Source: Oreohelix idahoensis
Taxonomy: Eukaryota; Mollusca; Gastropoda; Stylommatophora; Oreohelicidae
Assembly (NCBI GenBank): GCA_024509875.1
Contig: JAMPIV010000286.1
Span: 62,001-126,000 of the forward strand
Direction of reading: 5' to 3'
Length of the DNA stretch: 64,000 nucleotides
In this document: one piece after another, positions 12,631 to 25,086 of the stretch
Numbering within the stretch: the stretch's first letter is position 1
How the letters are laid out: each line of letters starts with the position of its first letter
Program-made: the position numbers and the translations under genes
Notes under the pieces: generated by a model
The model's input: the letters and a program-made list of their open reading frames with translations, nothing else
Databases searched by the model: none
What the model was told of the DNA's origin: nothing

Positions 12631-15036
12631 TGTGACCACCGGTTTTGGGAGAAAACTTTAGATATCACCCACCAAAGGATTTTCGCACGTGTAATAAAGG
12701 GGGGTCTCGATAAAATTTACTCTCTCGACCTTCACTCAGCTCTCCAAAGGTTTAAGTATTGCATCACTTCTTGGCATGTTCACCTAGTTAGTGGGAGCCG
12801 TCACCTACAAAGAGGTATGACCCCACCTGCAAGGGGTGGTCCTGGAAACAGTCTGTAGCAGTGCAGTCTGGCTGATCGAGTGCGGCTCGCAATGGGAAGG
12901 CAAAAGCGGTCCCTAAACAATATCGGGTTGTAGTCGGTTGTGTCGATCGAGAGGTGGAGATATCACAGCTTAGAAGGGAGTTTTGAAGCGAGTTGAGGTT
13001 TTGTGTTTTCTTTTGTAGTGGTGTGGGTGAGGTCGGGAGGTTTTTTGTGTGATGTATTGTACCGGTAGTGTGTTTGGTTGTAGGTATCTTAATTGTGTGG
13101 TGTAGTTTGTGGGGCTGTCGAATCGTGGGGTGTGCTGGGGTATGGGTTTTTTTTGTGTGTCGGTATTTTAATTGTTGTATCTACAATATGTATAGATCAG
13201 AGTGAAGTTTTAGAAACCAGTACTAGTTCTACCATCGAACTTGCGTCCTGGTAGTGTGTGTGTTGTTTATTTTACATATAGACAGGTATACATATACAAG
13301 ATGTTACAGCAGTTATACGCTAAATAGTCAAGCTAAAACACTAGTCTCAAACGCATTGTAGGTCGCTTGACACCTGCCCAGCCTTATTTGCTCACTAACA
13401 GCAACTTGCTTAATGAAAAGCTAATCGATTGTGTTATAGCGGCTTTAAGCTAGGTTGTGAAACGGTTTGAGACACGATTCGTGGTGACAGATGGTTACAT
13501 ACTCAGAAACCTAAGCGATACTCAACGTGCTGTTGAACAAATATTCAGTGTTAGCTTTCTTGGTTTGATAGAGGCTTTAACTATAAATTATCTGTAATGT
13601 TTTAAATAGTCTTGTTAAGGTATTATCTCTATAATATTGCGTATGCGTAAGCAATAACAGGAGATTTTGTGTGTGTTTTATTAGGTATAGATACACTACG
13701 CAAAAGTGATCTCACCAGAACTTTGTTATCTATGTAGATGTGTCGTAGTCTAGTTACAAACAGCAAGGTGGTTTAGAAGTAACTTTATCATTTTTATTGG
13801 AAGAAAATTGTGTTTTTTATCGTTTACATGTTTTGTAACAAATTTGATTGCTCCAAAACTTTCACACAATTAGGTTACTACTTGACTTGAGAAGAAGGTC
13901 TTTTTATAAACACTCTTGAGTGAATTCCCATTTTTTCCTATCCGCTATAGAATAAAGAGGAAAAATATATTTTTAAAAGTATTACCTGTTATAGAGGCAG
14001 ATGAGTAAGGTTCGGTATGATGGAGGCGGTTTTGGTTTTGTGTTGTGTTGTGTGTGTAGTGGGTCACGGGGTAGTTTTCTTTATTATTTATATTATAGCA
14101 TGAGTAATAAAATCTACTTACCCCAATGTTCAGTTAATGTTATGTAAATGAACCGTAAACACTCGCAGTCTCCAACATAAAAAATATTGGGAAAGACCAC
14201 ACTGAACAAAAACAAATAGACAATTTATTGAACACACCCGTAGAGATATATCTTGCAGGTAGACTAAAGTATGGCGGCAACTAAACACGTACTTAGCGTT
14301 ACAATCTGTAACTGATTCATGGTCGAGACCAGTTTCATACATTTTAAGAAAAACCCAACAACCACGTGTTTGTACCCTCACTAGAAAGAAATCGGATCGA
14401 TGACCCGTGCAAATCAGCGATCGTGAATTTCTGTTCACGTCACTACGGTAAAATACAAACCATCATTCGTAGACAACTTATAAAAGAAATATCCCTACGT
14501 TCGTGTGTTCCAATCACCGCCAGCCTGCATCAATTTTTTTATTCAACCTATAGATAACTTGATAAACCGTGAAATCCTTCTTTAAAAAACACTTGCCCTT
14601 GGTAAAAAAAAATAATACCCCTTCTCATAAAAATACTGCCCCTTGTCAAAAAAAAATGTCGCCCTCTTCGTAATCAAAGTTCTTCCTATTGTCAAAAAAA
14701 TGTCACCCCGTGACAATTAAATTTCTCCCCTTTACTTCCCTTTGGTAAATACTTACAGTTGCGGTCTTCAACACGCGCCCCAACGGTTTAAGCACTTCAT
14801 CACTTCTTATCATGTTATAAATTATTCTATCCAGACACTTTCCTTTCTCTCACACGATCACCTTGTGATAAAAAAATATTTCTTACCCCTTACTTTCACA
14901 TTGTCATCACTATCATCTCGGCTCAGACAGGACTATAAACATCTATTACCTACCCGATAAAAAGCTACGACAAACGTTATCTACCAGTTGTAATAGCATA
15001 TATAGTCTGTTGTAACGGAACATCGGATAATTTCTT
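12631..15036 (+). other. Inner left arm, no recognised gene
   Basis: AT-rich sequence with several loosely duplicated modules. One runs from taagcaataacaggaga near 13650 to tagatacactac near 13690 and recurs at 15560-15610. Another, containing cgagaccagtttca, lies at 14320-14340 and recurs at 15693. A third, ggtttaagyaytkcatcact, occurs at 12747 and 14784. No coding or RNA gene was recognised. Confidence 0.6.
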
Positions 15037-15120
15037 GTTGCCCTAAGACGCCGCAAGGCGTAATGGCCACAGACTGCTTGGTCGGTCGAGGGGTAAGGAT
15101 GGAAGAAGAAGAAGAATAAT
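15037..15120 (+). mobile_element. LINE 3'-tail fragment inside the left arm
   Basis: The stretch from gttgccctaagacgcc to taaggatggaagaagaagaag matches the tail at 40860-41000 (AAGACGCC, AGGCGTAATGGCCAC, GACTGCTT, GGTCG, AAGGA, then GAA repeats). It is mirrored at 17275-17357, so the insertion happened before the two arms formed or was copied between them. Confidence 0.75.
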
Positions 15121-15974
15121 AGTATGATGTAGAAAAATACCTACCACGGTCTTACATACTCTCTGTATGGATGTGTATGACATGAAAATCTATTTCTTTT
15201 ATAAAAAATTTTAGTACAAATGTGTTTCTGCGAAAAACCGAAAGCTAACGGTTCGACGGTGAAACCGACTATCCGTGTTACGCCAATGTTTAATTACACT
15301 ACAGGTGTGTTTGGAAAAAACAATTAAACAAAGCCGACTGCATTCAGAAAGATCGAGTGAGAGACGCACGCGTGTGTGTTTCAGAGATCTGCGCGTACGA
15401 GGTCGATAGACAATTTCATTACGGAGGATGTTTCAAACAGCTGTGTTTGCTAAATCGAGCCCTTGTCGAAAATATGAGTTATTTTACATTAGATCTGTTT
15501 CTCATTCGTATCCAAATATTCAGTGTTTAGTCATTATTTCTATAATAGTGTGTGTATTCGTAAGCAATAACAGGAGGTTTTTGTGTATTTCAAAGTTTAG
15601 ATACACTACCCAAAAGGGATTTCAGCAGGCAGACGAGAGTATGACACCAACTAGATACGGCTTTAGTATTACACTCTATAACTGATTCATTGTCGAGACC
15701 AGTTTCAAACATTTTAAGAAAACGCAACAACCACGTGCTTGTAACCTCACTAGAAAGAAACAGGCGTGATGGCCAGTGTGAAACAGCGCGCGTAAAACTT
15801 GACTCGTTTTAAAATCCTCGTAACATAGAGGGTGCCGTTAGAACTAAATATAGCTAGCTAGAAAAAACGTAATAAAATAGCTAACAGGCAGAGTTTTCGT
15901 TAGTATTGGTAGACGAAAAAACTTATCTACAACGAGATTTACATGTGTAAGACTAACACTGTTACTTATTTCTG

Positions 15975-16406
15975 TTCACGTCATTGCAGACAACCTCAAA
16001 ACACAAGAGCTCAATAGTAGAAATTTATTTAAAAAAAACGTTCCCTCGCTCGTGTACGCGAACCCCCTCCCCGATTTTTTTTTTTAAGGTTTCACTTTTT
16101 TATTTTTTTATTTTACAAGTGCGACATCTGGTGATAGGTTTTATATAGTCTCACAATCACCAAAGTTTTTTTTTCGCACGTGTAACAAAGGCTGATCTCG
16201 TCGAGAAGTGGGAGTGCAATGTTTGATAGAAGTATATAGTTAATGGTCTCTTTTAAAAGAATACTTGTGTTAAAGAGGAAAATATAAAAATCGGATATAT
16301 GTCATAACCAGACTAAAATATGACGCCAACTACATATTCATTAGTGTTACAGGTTACAATCGAGACAATGCCGAGGTTAGTTTCAATCATTTTAAGAAAA
16401 ACCAAC
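15975..16406. other. Central spacer of the inverted repeat
   Basis: This 432-bp sequence is not mirrored. It includes a T-rich stretch (16076-16110) and diverged copies of arm modules, such as 16315-16400, which resembles 15640-15720. No gene seen. Confidence 0.8.
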
Positions 16407-17274
16407 CAGAAATAAGTAACAGTGTTAGTCTTACACATGTAAATCTCGTTGTAGATAAGTTTTTTCGTCTACCAATACTAACGAAAACTCTGCCTGTTAG
16501 CTATTTTATTACGTTTTTCTAGCTAGCTATATTTAGTTCTAACGGCACCCTCTATGTTACGAGGATTTTAAAACGACCGGGTCCCAGTTTTAACGCGCGC
16601 TTTCACACTGGCCATCACGATGCTGTTTCTCGGGTAGTGAGGTTACAACACGTGCATCGTATGGTTGTTGCGTTTTCTTAAAATGTTTGAAACTGGTCTC
16701 GACAATGAATCAGTTATAGAGTGTAATACTAAAGCCGTATCTAGTTGGTGTCATACTCTCGTCTGCCTGCTGAAATCCCTTTTGGGTAGTGTATCTAAAC
16801 TTTGAAATACACAAAAACCTCCTGTTATTGCTTACGAATACACACACTATTATAGAAATAATGACTAAACACTGAATATTTGGATACGAATGAGAAACAG
16901 ATCTAATGTAAAATAACTCATATTTTCGACAAGGGCTCGATTTAGCAAACACAGCTGTTTGAAACATCCTCCGTAATGAAATTGTCTATCGACCTCGTAC
17001 GCGCAGATCTCTGAAACACACACGCGTGCGTCTCTCACTCGATCTTTCTGAATGCAGTCGGCTTTGTTTAATTGTTTTTTCCAAACACACCTGTAGTGTA
17101 ATTAAACATTGGCGTAACACGGATAGTCGGTTTCACCGTCGAACCGTTAGCTTTCGGTTTTTCGCAGAAACACATTTGTACTAAAATTTTTTATAAAAGA
17201 AATAGATTTTCATGTCATACACATCCATACAGAGAGTATGTAAGACCGTGGTAGGTATTTTTCTACATCATACT

Positions 17275-17357
17275 ATTATTCTTCTTCTTCTTCCATCCTT
17301 ACCCCCGACCGACCAAGCAGTCTGTGGCCATTACGCCTTGCGGCGTCTTAGGGCAAC
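17275..17357 (-). mobile_element. LINE 3'-tail fragment inside the right arm
   Basis: Mirror of 15037-15120, with the same CTTC-repeat tail and a near-identical body. Confidence 0.75.
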
Positions 17358-19758
17358 AAGAAATTATCCGATGTTCCGTTACAACAGACTATATATGCTA
17401 TTACAACTGGTAGATAACGTTTGTCGTAGCTTTTATCGGGTAGGTAATAGATGTTTATAGTCCTGTCTGAGCCGAGATGATAGTGATGACAATGTGAAAG
17501 TAAGGGGTAAGAAATATTTTTATCACAAGGTGATCGTGTGAGAGAAAGGAAAGTGTCTGGATAGAATAATTTATAACATGATAAGAAGTGATGAAGTGCT
17601 TAAACCGTTGGGGCGCGTGTTGAAGACCGCAACTGTAAGTATTTACCAAAGGGAGGTAAAGGGGAGAAATTTAATTGTCACGGGGTGACATTTTTTTGAC
17701 AATAGGAAGAACTTTGATTACGAAGAGGGCGACATTTTTTTTGACAAGGGGCAGTATTTTTATGAGAAGGGGTATTATTTTTTACCAAGGGCAAGTGTTT
17801 TTTAAAGAAGTATTTGACGGTTGATCTATTTATCTATAGGTTGAATAAAAAAATTGATGCAAGCTGGCGGTGATTCGAACACACGAACGTAGGAATATTT
17901 CTTTTATAAGTTTTCTACTATTGATGGTTTGTATTTTACCGTAGTGACGTGAACAGAAATTCACGATCGCTGATTTGCACGGGTCATCGATCCGATTTCT
18001 TTCTAGTGAGGGTACAAACACGTGGTTGTTGGGTTTTTTCTTAAAATGTATGAAACTGGTCTCGACCATGAATCAGTTACAGATTGTAACGCTAAGTACG
18101 TGTTTAGTTGCCGCCATACTTTAGTCTACCTGCAAGATATATCTCTACGGGTGTGTTCAATAAATTGTCTATTTGTTTTTGTTCAGTGTGGTCTTTCCCA
18201 ATATTTTTTTATGTTGGAGACTGCGAGTGTTTACGGTTCATTTACATAACATTAACTGAACATTGGGGTAAGTAGATTTTATTACTCATGCTATAATATA
18301 AATAATAAAGAAAACTACCCCGTGACCCACTACACACACAACACACAACACAAAACCAAAACCGCCTCCATCATACCGAACCTTACTCATCTGCCTCTAT
18401 AACAGGTAATACTTTTAAAAATATATTTTCCTCTTTATTCTATAGCGGATAGGAAAAAATGGGAATTCACTCAAGAGTGTTTATAAAAAGACCTTCTTCT
18501 CAAGTCAAGTAGTAACCTAATTGTGTGAAAGTTTTGGAGCAATCAAATTTGTTACAAAACATGTAAACGATAAAAAAACACAATTTTCTTCCAATAAAAA
18601 TGATAAAGTTACTTCTAAACCACCTTGCTGTTTGTAACTAGACTACGACACATCTACATAGATAACAAAGTTCTGGTGAGATCACTTTTGCGTAGTGTAT
18701 CTATACCTAATAAAACACACACAAAATCTCCTGTTATTGCTTACGCATACGCAATATTATAGAGATAATACCTTAACAAGACTATTTAAAAAATTACAGA
18801 TAATTAAAACAGTTAAAGCCTCTATCAAACCAAGAAAGCTAACACTGAATATTTGTTCAACAGCACGTTGAGTATCGCTTAGGTTTCTGAGTATGTAACC
18901 ATCTGTCACCACGAATCGTGTCTCAAACCGTTTCACAACCTAGCTTAAAGCCGCTATAACACAATCGATTAGCTTTTCATTAAGCAAGTTGCTGTTAGTG
19001 AGCAAATAAGGCTGGGCAGGTGTCAAGCGACCTACAATGCGTTTGAGACTAGTGTTTTAGCTTGACTATTTAGCGTATAACTGCTGTAACATCTTGTATA
19101 TGTATACCTGTCTATATGTAAAATAAACAACACACACACTACCAGGACGCAAGTTCGATGGTAGAACTAGTACTGGTTTCTAAAACTTCACTCTGATCTA
19201 TACATATTGTAGATACAACAATTAAAATACCGACACACAAAAAACCCATACCCCAGCACACCCCACGATTCGACAGCCCCACAAACTACACCACACAATT
19301 AAGATACCTACAACCAAACACACTACCGGTACAATACATCACACAAAAAACCTCCCGACCTCACCCACACCACTACAAAAGAAAACACAAAACCTCAACT
19401 CGCTTCAAAACTCCCTTCTAAGCTGTGATATCTCCACCTCTCGATCGACACCACCGACTACAACCCGATATTGTTTAGGGACCGCTTTTGCCTTCCCATT
19501 GCGAGCCGCACTCGATCAGCCAGACTGCACTGCTACAGACTGTTTCCAGGACCACCCCTTGCAGGTGGGGTCATACCTCTTTGTAGGTGACGGCTCCCAC
19601 TAACTAGGTGAACATGCCAAGAAGTGATGCAATACTTAAACCTTTGGAGAGCTGAGTGAAGGTCGAGAGAGTAAATTTTATCGAGACCCCCCTTTATTAC
19701 ACGTGCGAAAATCCTTTGGTGGGTGATATCTAAAGTTTTCTCCCAAAACCGGTGGTCA

Positions 19759-20145
19759 CATTTCTATCATCTCGGGGGTATATTTCTGTCGTCTCGAGGT
19801 CATATTTTCTATCATTACACATACATATTTCTGTCGTGTCGAGGGCGTCTTTCTATCGTGTCGAGGGCATATTTTCTATCATTACACATACATATTTCTG
19901 TCGTGTCGAGGGCATATTTCTGTCGTGTCGAGGGCATATTTTCTATCATTACACATACATATTTCTGTCGTGTCGAGGGCATATTTCTGTCGTGTCGAGG
20001 TCATATTTTCTATCATTACACATACATATTTCTGTCGTGTCGAGGGTATATTTCTGTCGTGTCGAGGGTATATTTATATCATCTCGAGGGCATATTTCTA
20101 TCGTGTCGAGGGGGTATTTCTACCACCTCACGGGCATTTCCTAGT
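19759..20145 (-). repeat. Mirror of the 67-bp minisatellite
   Basis: Same 22-bp and 67-bp periods as at 12247-12630, in reverse complement, and apparently the same number of units. The identical array length suggests recent duplication or homogenisation of the arms. Confidence 0.95.
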
Positions 20146-20894
20146 GAGTAGTTGTCTACGACCAAACTTCACCTCTCAGCGTCTTATATTCTCATCACTA
20201 GCCACACACAGCGTTAGAACAACACGTTAGTTTTTACGCGGACCTAGGGGTAGATATGTTCAAAGATGTGATTTCCGTACCTGGTGTCACGTTAAAACAC
20301 CTCTGCAAAAACCCGCCCATCCAACGTCTCTTTTTCGTTATGCTGCGAGCGGGAGGCAGATTTGCACCACACGTTGCGCCAAAAAAAGTTTGACAAAAGT
20401 CAACCCAGCAGTGACAAACTTAGAAGCCTAAAAGGGAAATCTTCCCATTTGACCCCCTCGTTGAACGAACAAGACAAAACGTGCATTGACAGACTCGCCA
20501 AGTAAACCGAACCACCTGTGTTCTGAGAGCTCCAAGGGGTATACGAAAAGAAGTGCGGTTATATGTCACCCATAGATCAACTAACTTTGTCAATAAATAT
20601 ATAAAATGTATCTAGTGTTTTCTCTTTTATATTTCTATATATGTATAACTAAATAGCATCTAACTGTTGTAATATCGGCTACCTATCTGTAATATGTACG
20701 TATAACTGTTTGTAAAATAATCATCACACACAACACGCCCGCCATTAATGAACTTATATATTACTATATTCCAAGACCTCTCCTCCTCCACGTTCCTCCA
20801 ACACATTTTCGTTATATAAAAGTCACGCGGATGTAGACATATAAACACACACACACCAACACACATAACAAAACAATTCCACAACACACACCCT

Positions 20895-21405
20895 ACTACT
20901 CCGCCCTAACCTAACCCCACCTGCTACATTACAGATTAAAATATCTCTCTTCCACCTCCAAAACTATACCACATCACACAAAAATATCCCCCCTAACCTA
21001 ACCCCACCTGCTACATTACACCCGTACCTCGTCACCGACGCCTCTTCACTCCCACCTCTCAATGCTGGTCCACTCGCCTGCTACACCCCAAAAATGTACA
21101 CAGCTGCATCCTGACAACGTCACCACATCTCCCCTCAACATCTAAAATATCTCTCTTCCACCTCCAAAACCATACCACATCACACAAAAATATCCCCCCT
21201 AACCTAACCCCACCTGCTACATTACACCCGTACCTCGTCACCAATGTCTCTTCACTCCCACCTCTCAATGCTGGTCCACTCGCCTGCTACACCCCCAAAA
21301 ATGTACACAGATGCATCCTGACAACGTCACCACATCTCCCCTCAACATCTAAAATATCTCTCTTCCACCCCCAAAACCATACCACATCACACAAAAATAT
21401 CATCC
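20895..21405 (-). repeat. Mirror of the 206-bp tandem
   Basis: Copies of CCACATCACACAAAAATA lie about 206 bp apart, in the same arrangement as 10987-11500. Confidence 0.9.
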
Positions 21406-21839
21406 CTGCCCCTGCATCACTCCTGCAGAATTAATATATGTCTATAAATAACGTCTTCTCGTTATCTAAACATATCTCTATATAAAAAATTCATGGGTCT
21501 CCTCCTCGCCTCCTCCTCAATTCCTTATATAAAAAAAGCACCCCGCCATCTTGCGCCATATACCACCTTCTTGTTATCTCAAGTCCGCCCTCTTGCCCTT
21601 GTACATTTTCCCTATATAAAAAGTCATCCCGCCATCTTGCGCCTGCAGCGCGCCGCCATTTTTCTCCTTATATAAAAAGTCACCCCGCCATCTACCCCTG
21701 TATCACGCCTGCAGAATTAATATATGTCTATAAATAACGTCTTCTTGTTATCTAAAAATCTCAAAGTCTAACTATTATCCTCTTCCTATTATCGTCTTCT
21801 TGTTATCTCAATAAACACATATTACTATATTAAAAAGTT

Positions 21840-22560
21840 ATCCACTTCTCCTGCTGCTCCACCTCCACACTGCGTATTTCCTTATATAAAAAGTCATCCC
21901 GCCTGGTGCTACCTGCACACTGAGTATTTTCTTATATAAAAAGTCATCCCGCCTGATGCTCCACCTACGCAATGAGTATTTTCTTATATAAAAAGTCATC
22001 CCGCCATCTTGCCCCTGCACATTTTCCTTATATAAAAAGTCACCCCACCTGATGCTCCACCTGCACACTGAGTATTTTCTTATATAAAAAGTCATCACCC
22101 TCCGCCTGATGCTCCACCTGCACACTGAGTATTTCCTTATATAAAAAGTCACCCCGCCATCTTGCCCCTGCACATTTTTCCTATATAAAAAGTCATCCCG
22201 CCTGCTGCTCCACCTGCTCAATGAGTATTTTCTTATATAAAAAGTCATCCCACCTGCTGCTCCTCCTCAATTCCTTATATAAAAGTCATGTACCAACCCC
22301 CGCTGTTCCATCTGTACAATGAGTATTTCCTTATATAAAAAGTCATCACCCTCCGCCTGATGCTCCACCTGCACAATGAGTATTTCCTTATATAAAAAGT
22401 CATCCCGCCTGCTGCTCCACCTGCGTAATGAGTATTTCCTTATATAAAAAGTCACCCCGCCTGATGCTCCACCTGCGCAATGAGTATTTCCTTATATAAA
22501 AAAAGTCATCCCACCTGCTGCTCCACCTGCGTAATGAGTATTTCCTTATATAAAAAAGTC
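21840..22560 (-). repeat. Mirror of the 52-bp TATATAA array
   Basis: Units built from GAGTATTTCCTTATATAAAA and GTCATCCCGCC with CTGCTCCACCTGC. Small unit-level differences from the left arm are present. Confidence 0.95.
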
Positions 22561-22564
22561 ATCC

Positions 22565-23050
22565 CGCCCTCTTGTTATCTCCCCCTTGTTATCTCAAATC
22601 CGCCATCTTGCCCCAAATAACCTCCCCTTGTTAGCTCAAATCCGCCATCTTGCCCCAAATTATCTCCCCCTTGTTAGCTCAAATCCGCCATCTTTTTTAT
22701 CTCCCCTTGCGCCATCTTGTTAATCAAGTCCGCCATCTTGCCCCAAATTATCTCCCCTTGTTAGCTCAAGTCCGCCATCTTGCCATCTCCCCTTGTTAGC
22801 TCAAGTCCGCCTTTTTGACCCAAATAACCTCCCTTGTTAGCTCAAATCTTGACCCAAATAACCTCCCCTTGTTAGCTCAAAGCCGCCATCTTGACCCAAA
22901 TAATCCCCCCTTGTTAGCTCAAGTCCGCCATCTTGACCCATATAACCTCCCCTTGTTAGCTCAAATCCGCCATCTTGACCCAAATAACCTCCCCTTGTTA
23001 GCTCAAGTCCGCCATCTTGACCCAAATAACCTCCCCTTGTTAGCTCAAGA
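22565..23050 (-). repeat. Mirror of the 42-bp array, rearranged
   Basis: Units of CCGCCATCTTG with CCCAAATAACCTCCCCTTG and TTAGCTCAA. Several units are truncated or scrambled (22690-22730, 22800-22850), unlike the regular left array. Confidence 0.95.
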
Positions 23051-24530
23051 GCATTAACCATTATTTTATGAAGTATTTTTTTTTTCTTAAATCCACATAC
23101 GTGGGTAATTTTGATCTCACAAGACAAAGCTAAGCTCGCCTTATATTTATTTAATTTGTTATCGAGCTATGCTGATTTAGAACATCTTTTGCGCCGATGA
23201 AAGTCCTACTGCCAGAAACGATGGCTGTTTAAAATTCCATAAAACTTCGTTTTTATTTAATTTTACTGTCGTTAGCCTTTTCATCCCTACGATTTCCCGG
23301 CCTCAACAGCAGACGTGAGTAACAATGGCAGCTTCTGCAAACACATCACAGACTGGCTTTTATCTTCCATCTCAATTAATCTGCTCAACACGAGCTCAAC
23401 AACAGCGTACAGTACTTCCAATAACTGATAAACGCTCGCGGTCACATAATCAATAATAAAGTATATGCCTGCAGCACTGCACTTTCTTCTACATTCTCCC
23501 CCATTAATTTTGAAAAACCCACAGGCATAGTCGATAATCTACAATAATATAAAACAGATCACGAAGTTAAGTGGAGAAAAACCACCTAAAATAAGTAGTG
23601 TTGATCAGTGTTTAAAACTGAAGGTGGAAGTTGCATTACAAATATCGATCTGTGGGATGGAAAAGTATCGATTTTTAATTTATACTCAATTTCTTTTTAC
23701 AGCACGAGTAGAAAAGAACAATTGCAATCTCTGTTTACAGCCACATAAAACTTTAAAAGGGACTAACGGCTGCTGGCAATTGGTCTGAAAACGGTGCCAC
23801 AAATGAACGTTTGATGAGATGCACTATAGTGGTTATAATCGAAATAAATACGTTGCTTATTTTGAGTACTGCTGAAAACAGTTCATATTCTGTCGATGGA
23901 AGAAAGTGACGTCACAGTGACAACTGCCGGGTGTGAAAAAAAAATCGAAAAAAGGTGATTCGTCTTACGAGGACAAAAGACAAAGAAAATAGCCAACGTT
24001 ACGGCCACAAGGCCTTCGTCAGGGAAAGGAAAGAAAGTGAAGGCTAGATAGGACACATAAGAACCTAAATAAATATAAAAATAAAACCTAGGTACTTCCC
24101 TAAAGGCATCGGAGTCCTAACACGTTTGCTGCCCGCGAACATACGAGCGTACCCGGAGCTTTTTTCCCCACATATCCATTGTACTCCACGTCTTACCGCA
24201 GTTCCCCTCAACTTCTTCGAATGACAATTGCCATATCTTGCTTGTGTGTGGGTGTGATAAAGTGTTCCTATCTTTTTCGTGTTTTACTCTTTTCATCATC
24301 GTACATTTTATTTCTTTCCCGTTTTTGCTCTTTCATTTTTAAAGTAATCTTTCCTAATCACGGCTTTTACTTAAGTTTAACTTAAATCAGACCTTTGATA
24401 TTTCCCAAACCTTACATTATCTTTTGGAACACACCTGGCTCGTTAAGTTTTTGTTTGGCGTGAAAGACAGCAAAATTGGTGATAGAAAGAATGCATTTGA
24501 TACTTTAATCCCCCGTCTGAACACACGGCG
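23051..24530. other. No gene; one ribozyme-like motif
   Basis: Unique AT-rich sequence. Apart from the hammerhead-like motif at 23990-24026 I see no feature. Confidence 0.5.
23990..24026 (-). ncRNA. Hammerhead-ribozyme-like motif (Penelope-type)
   Basis: On the minus strand the order is CTGACGA (24016-24022), a GGCC stem closed by a TTGT loop (24003-24014), then GTAAC (23998-24002). This matches the CUGANGA - helix II - GAAAC arrangement of hammerhead ribozymes, and GGCC-TTGT-GGCC resembles those encoded by Penelope-like retroelements. The second core box carries GUAA in place of GAAA, so self-cleavage is doubtful. No Penelope RT is present nearby, so this is likely a terminal relic. Confidence 0.45.
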
Positions 24531-24539
24531 CCAAAGCAT

Positions 24540-25060
24540 CTGGGCACAATAGCATGCCCGTCAGAGCGGTTGAAAACAAAGGAATCGCGAGACGCACAGG
24601 AAATACCATATTCTGCATTTCTGTATGGTGCAGAAACATGGACGATGAATAAGCATTTGGAAGAAAGAACTGAGGCTCTTGAAATGTGGATATATAGAAG
24701 AATGGGGCGTATCTCATGGAAAGAGATGAAAACAAATAAGGAGGTCCTAGAAAATCTAGGTATGAAAAGAGAACTAATGAGGGAGGTCAAAGTTCGGCAG
24801 CTAAAATACTTTGGCCACATAAAAAGGCATAACACCTTTCAGAAGACCATAACAGAAGGGAGAGTTGAAGGCAAACGTGCAAGGGGAAGACAGCGCTATA
24901 AGTGGGAAGATAACATCAAAAGATGGACAGGAAAGAGTCTATCAGAGTGCACCACCAAGACAAGAGACAGAAGACGTTGGAGATCCATTACAGCCAACCT
25001 TCGTTGTGGAGATGGCAACTGATGATGAGGCTGGTTGTCTGCGGCTAAGGAGTTTAGATT
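24540..25060 (+). pseudogene. LINE C-terminal fragment
   Basis: The frame 24570-25022 contains AFLYGAETWTMNKHLEERT, IYRRMGRISWKEMKTN, VRQLKYFGHIKRHNTF, GKRARGRQRYKWEDN and a terminal RDRRRWRSITANL block. This is the same post-RT region as in the 6.8 and 49.5 kb fragments but from a different lineage. The RT domain is absent. The tail includes GTCTGCGGCTAAGGAG, then a GA-run (25071-25086). Confidence 0.85.
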
Positions 25061-25086
25061 TGTTTACAGACAGAGAGAGAGAGAAA

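Larger units (their letters stand above)
9343..15974 (+). repeat. Left arm of a giant (about 6.6 kb) inverted repeat
   Basis: The arm is the reverse complement of 16407-23050. Corresponding points sum to about 32381-32395 along the whole length, so there are only small indels. From the outside inwards it contains: a 42/36-bp array, a 52-bp array, a 206-bp tandem, a 67-bp minisatellite (12247-12630), then mostly unique AT-rich sequence. I find no convincing coding sequence; the longest open frames fall in tandem repeats. Differences between the arms (for example 14466-14480 and 15735-15825) show real divergence, which argues against a simple assembly mirror. The layout resembles Foldback/TU elements, whose long inverted repeats have tandem outer domains. 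No transposase is visible. Confidence 0.9.
16407..23050 (-). repeat. Right arm of the giant inverted repeat
   Basis: Reverse complement of 9343-15974 with the same order of domains, read outwards: inner AT-rich part, 67-bp minisatellite (19759-20145), 206-bp tandem (20895-21405), 52-bp array (21840-22560), and 42-bp array (22565-23050). The outermost array differs in unit number and order from the left arm and contains broken units near 22690-22730. The arm stops abruptly at ttagctcaaga, after which unique sequence begins. Confidence 0.9.

Noticed and set aside
12161..12668. Three overlapping frames rich in CRGHIF/SVVSR
   Set aside because: The 67-bp period keeps several frames open at once; no protein features.
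15428..15685. 85-residue frame present identically in both arms
   Set aside because: Identity reflects the inverted repeat, not protein conservation. No motif, and it overlaps a duplicated non-coding module.
9343..23050. Purely artefactual mirror assembly or an integrated herpesvirus-like inverted repeat
   Set aside because: Arms differ at many sites and in array structure, and there are no viral genes. An artefact is not fully excluded without long reads.
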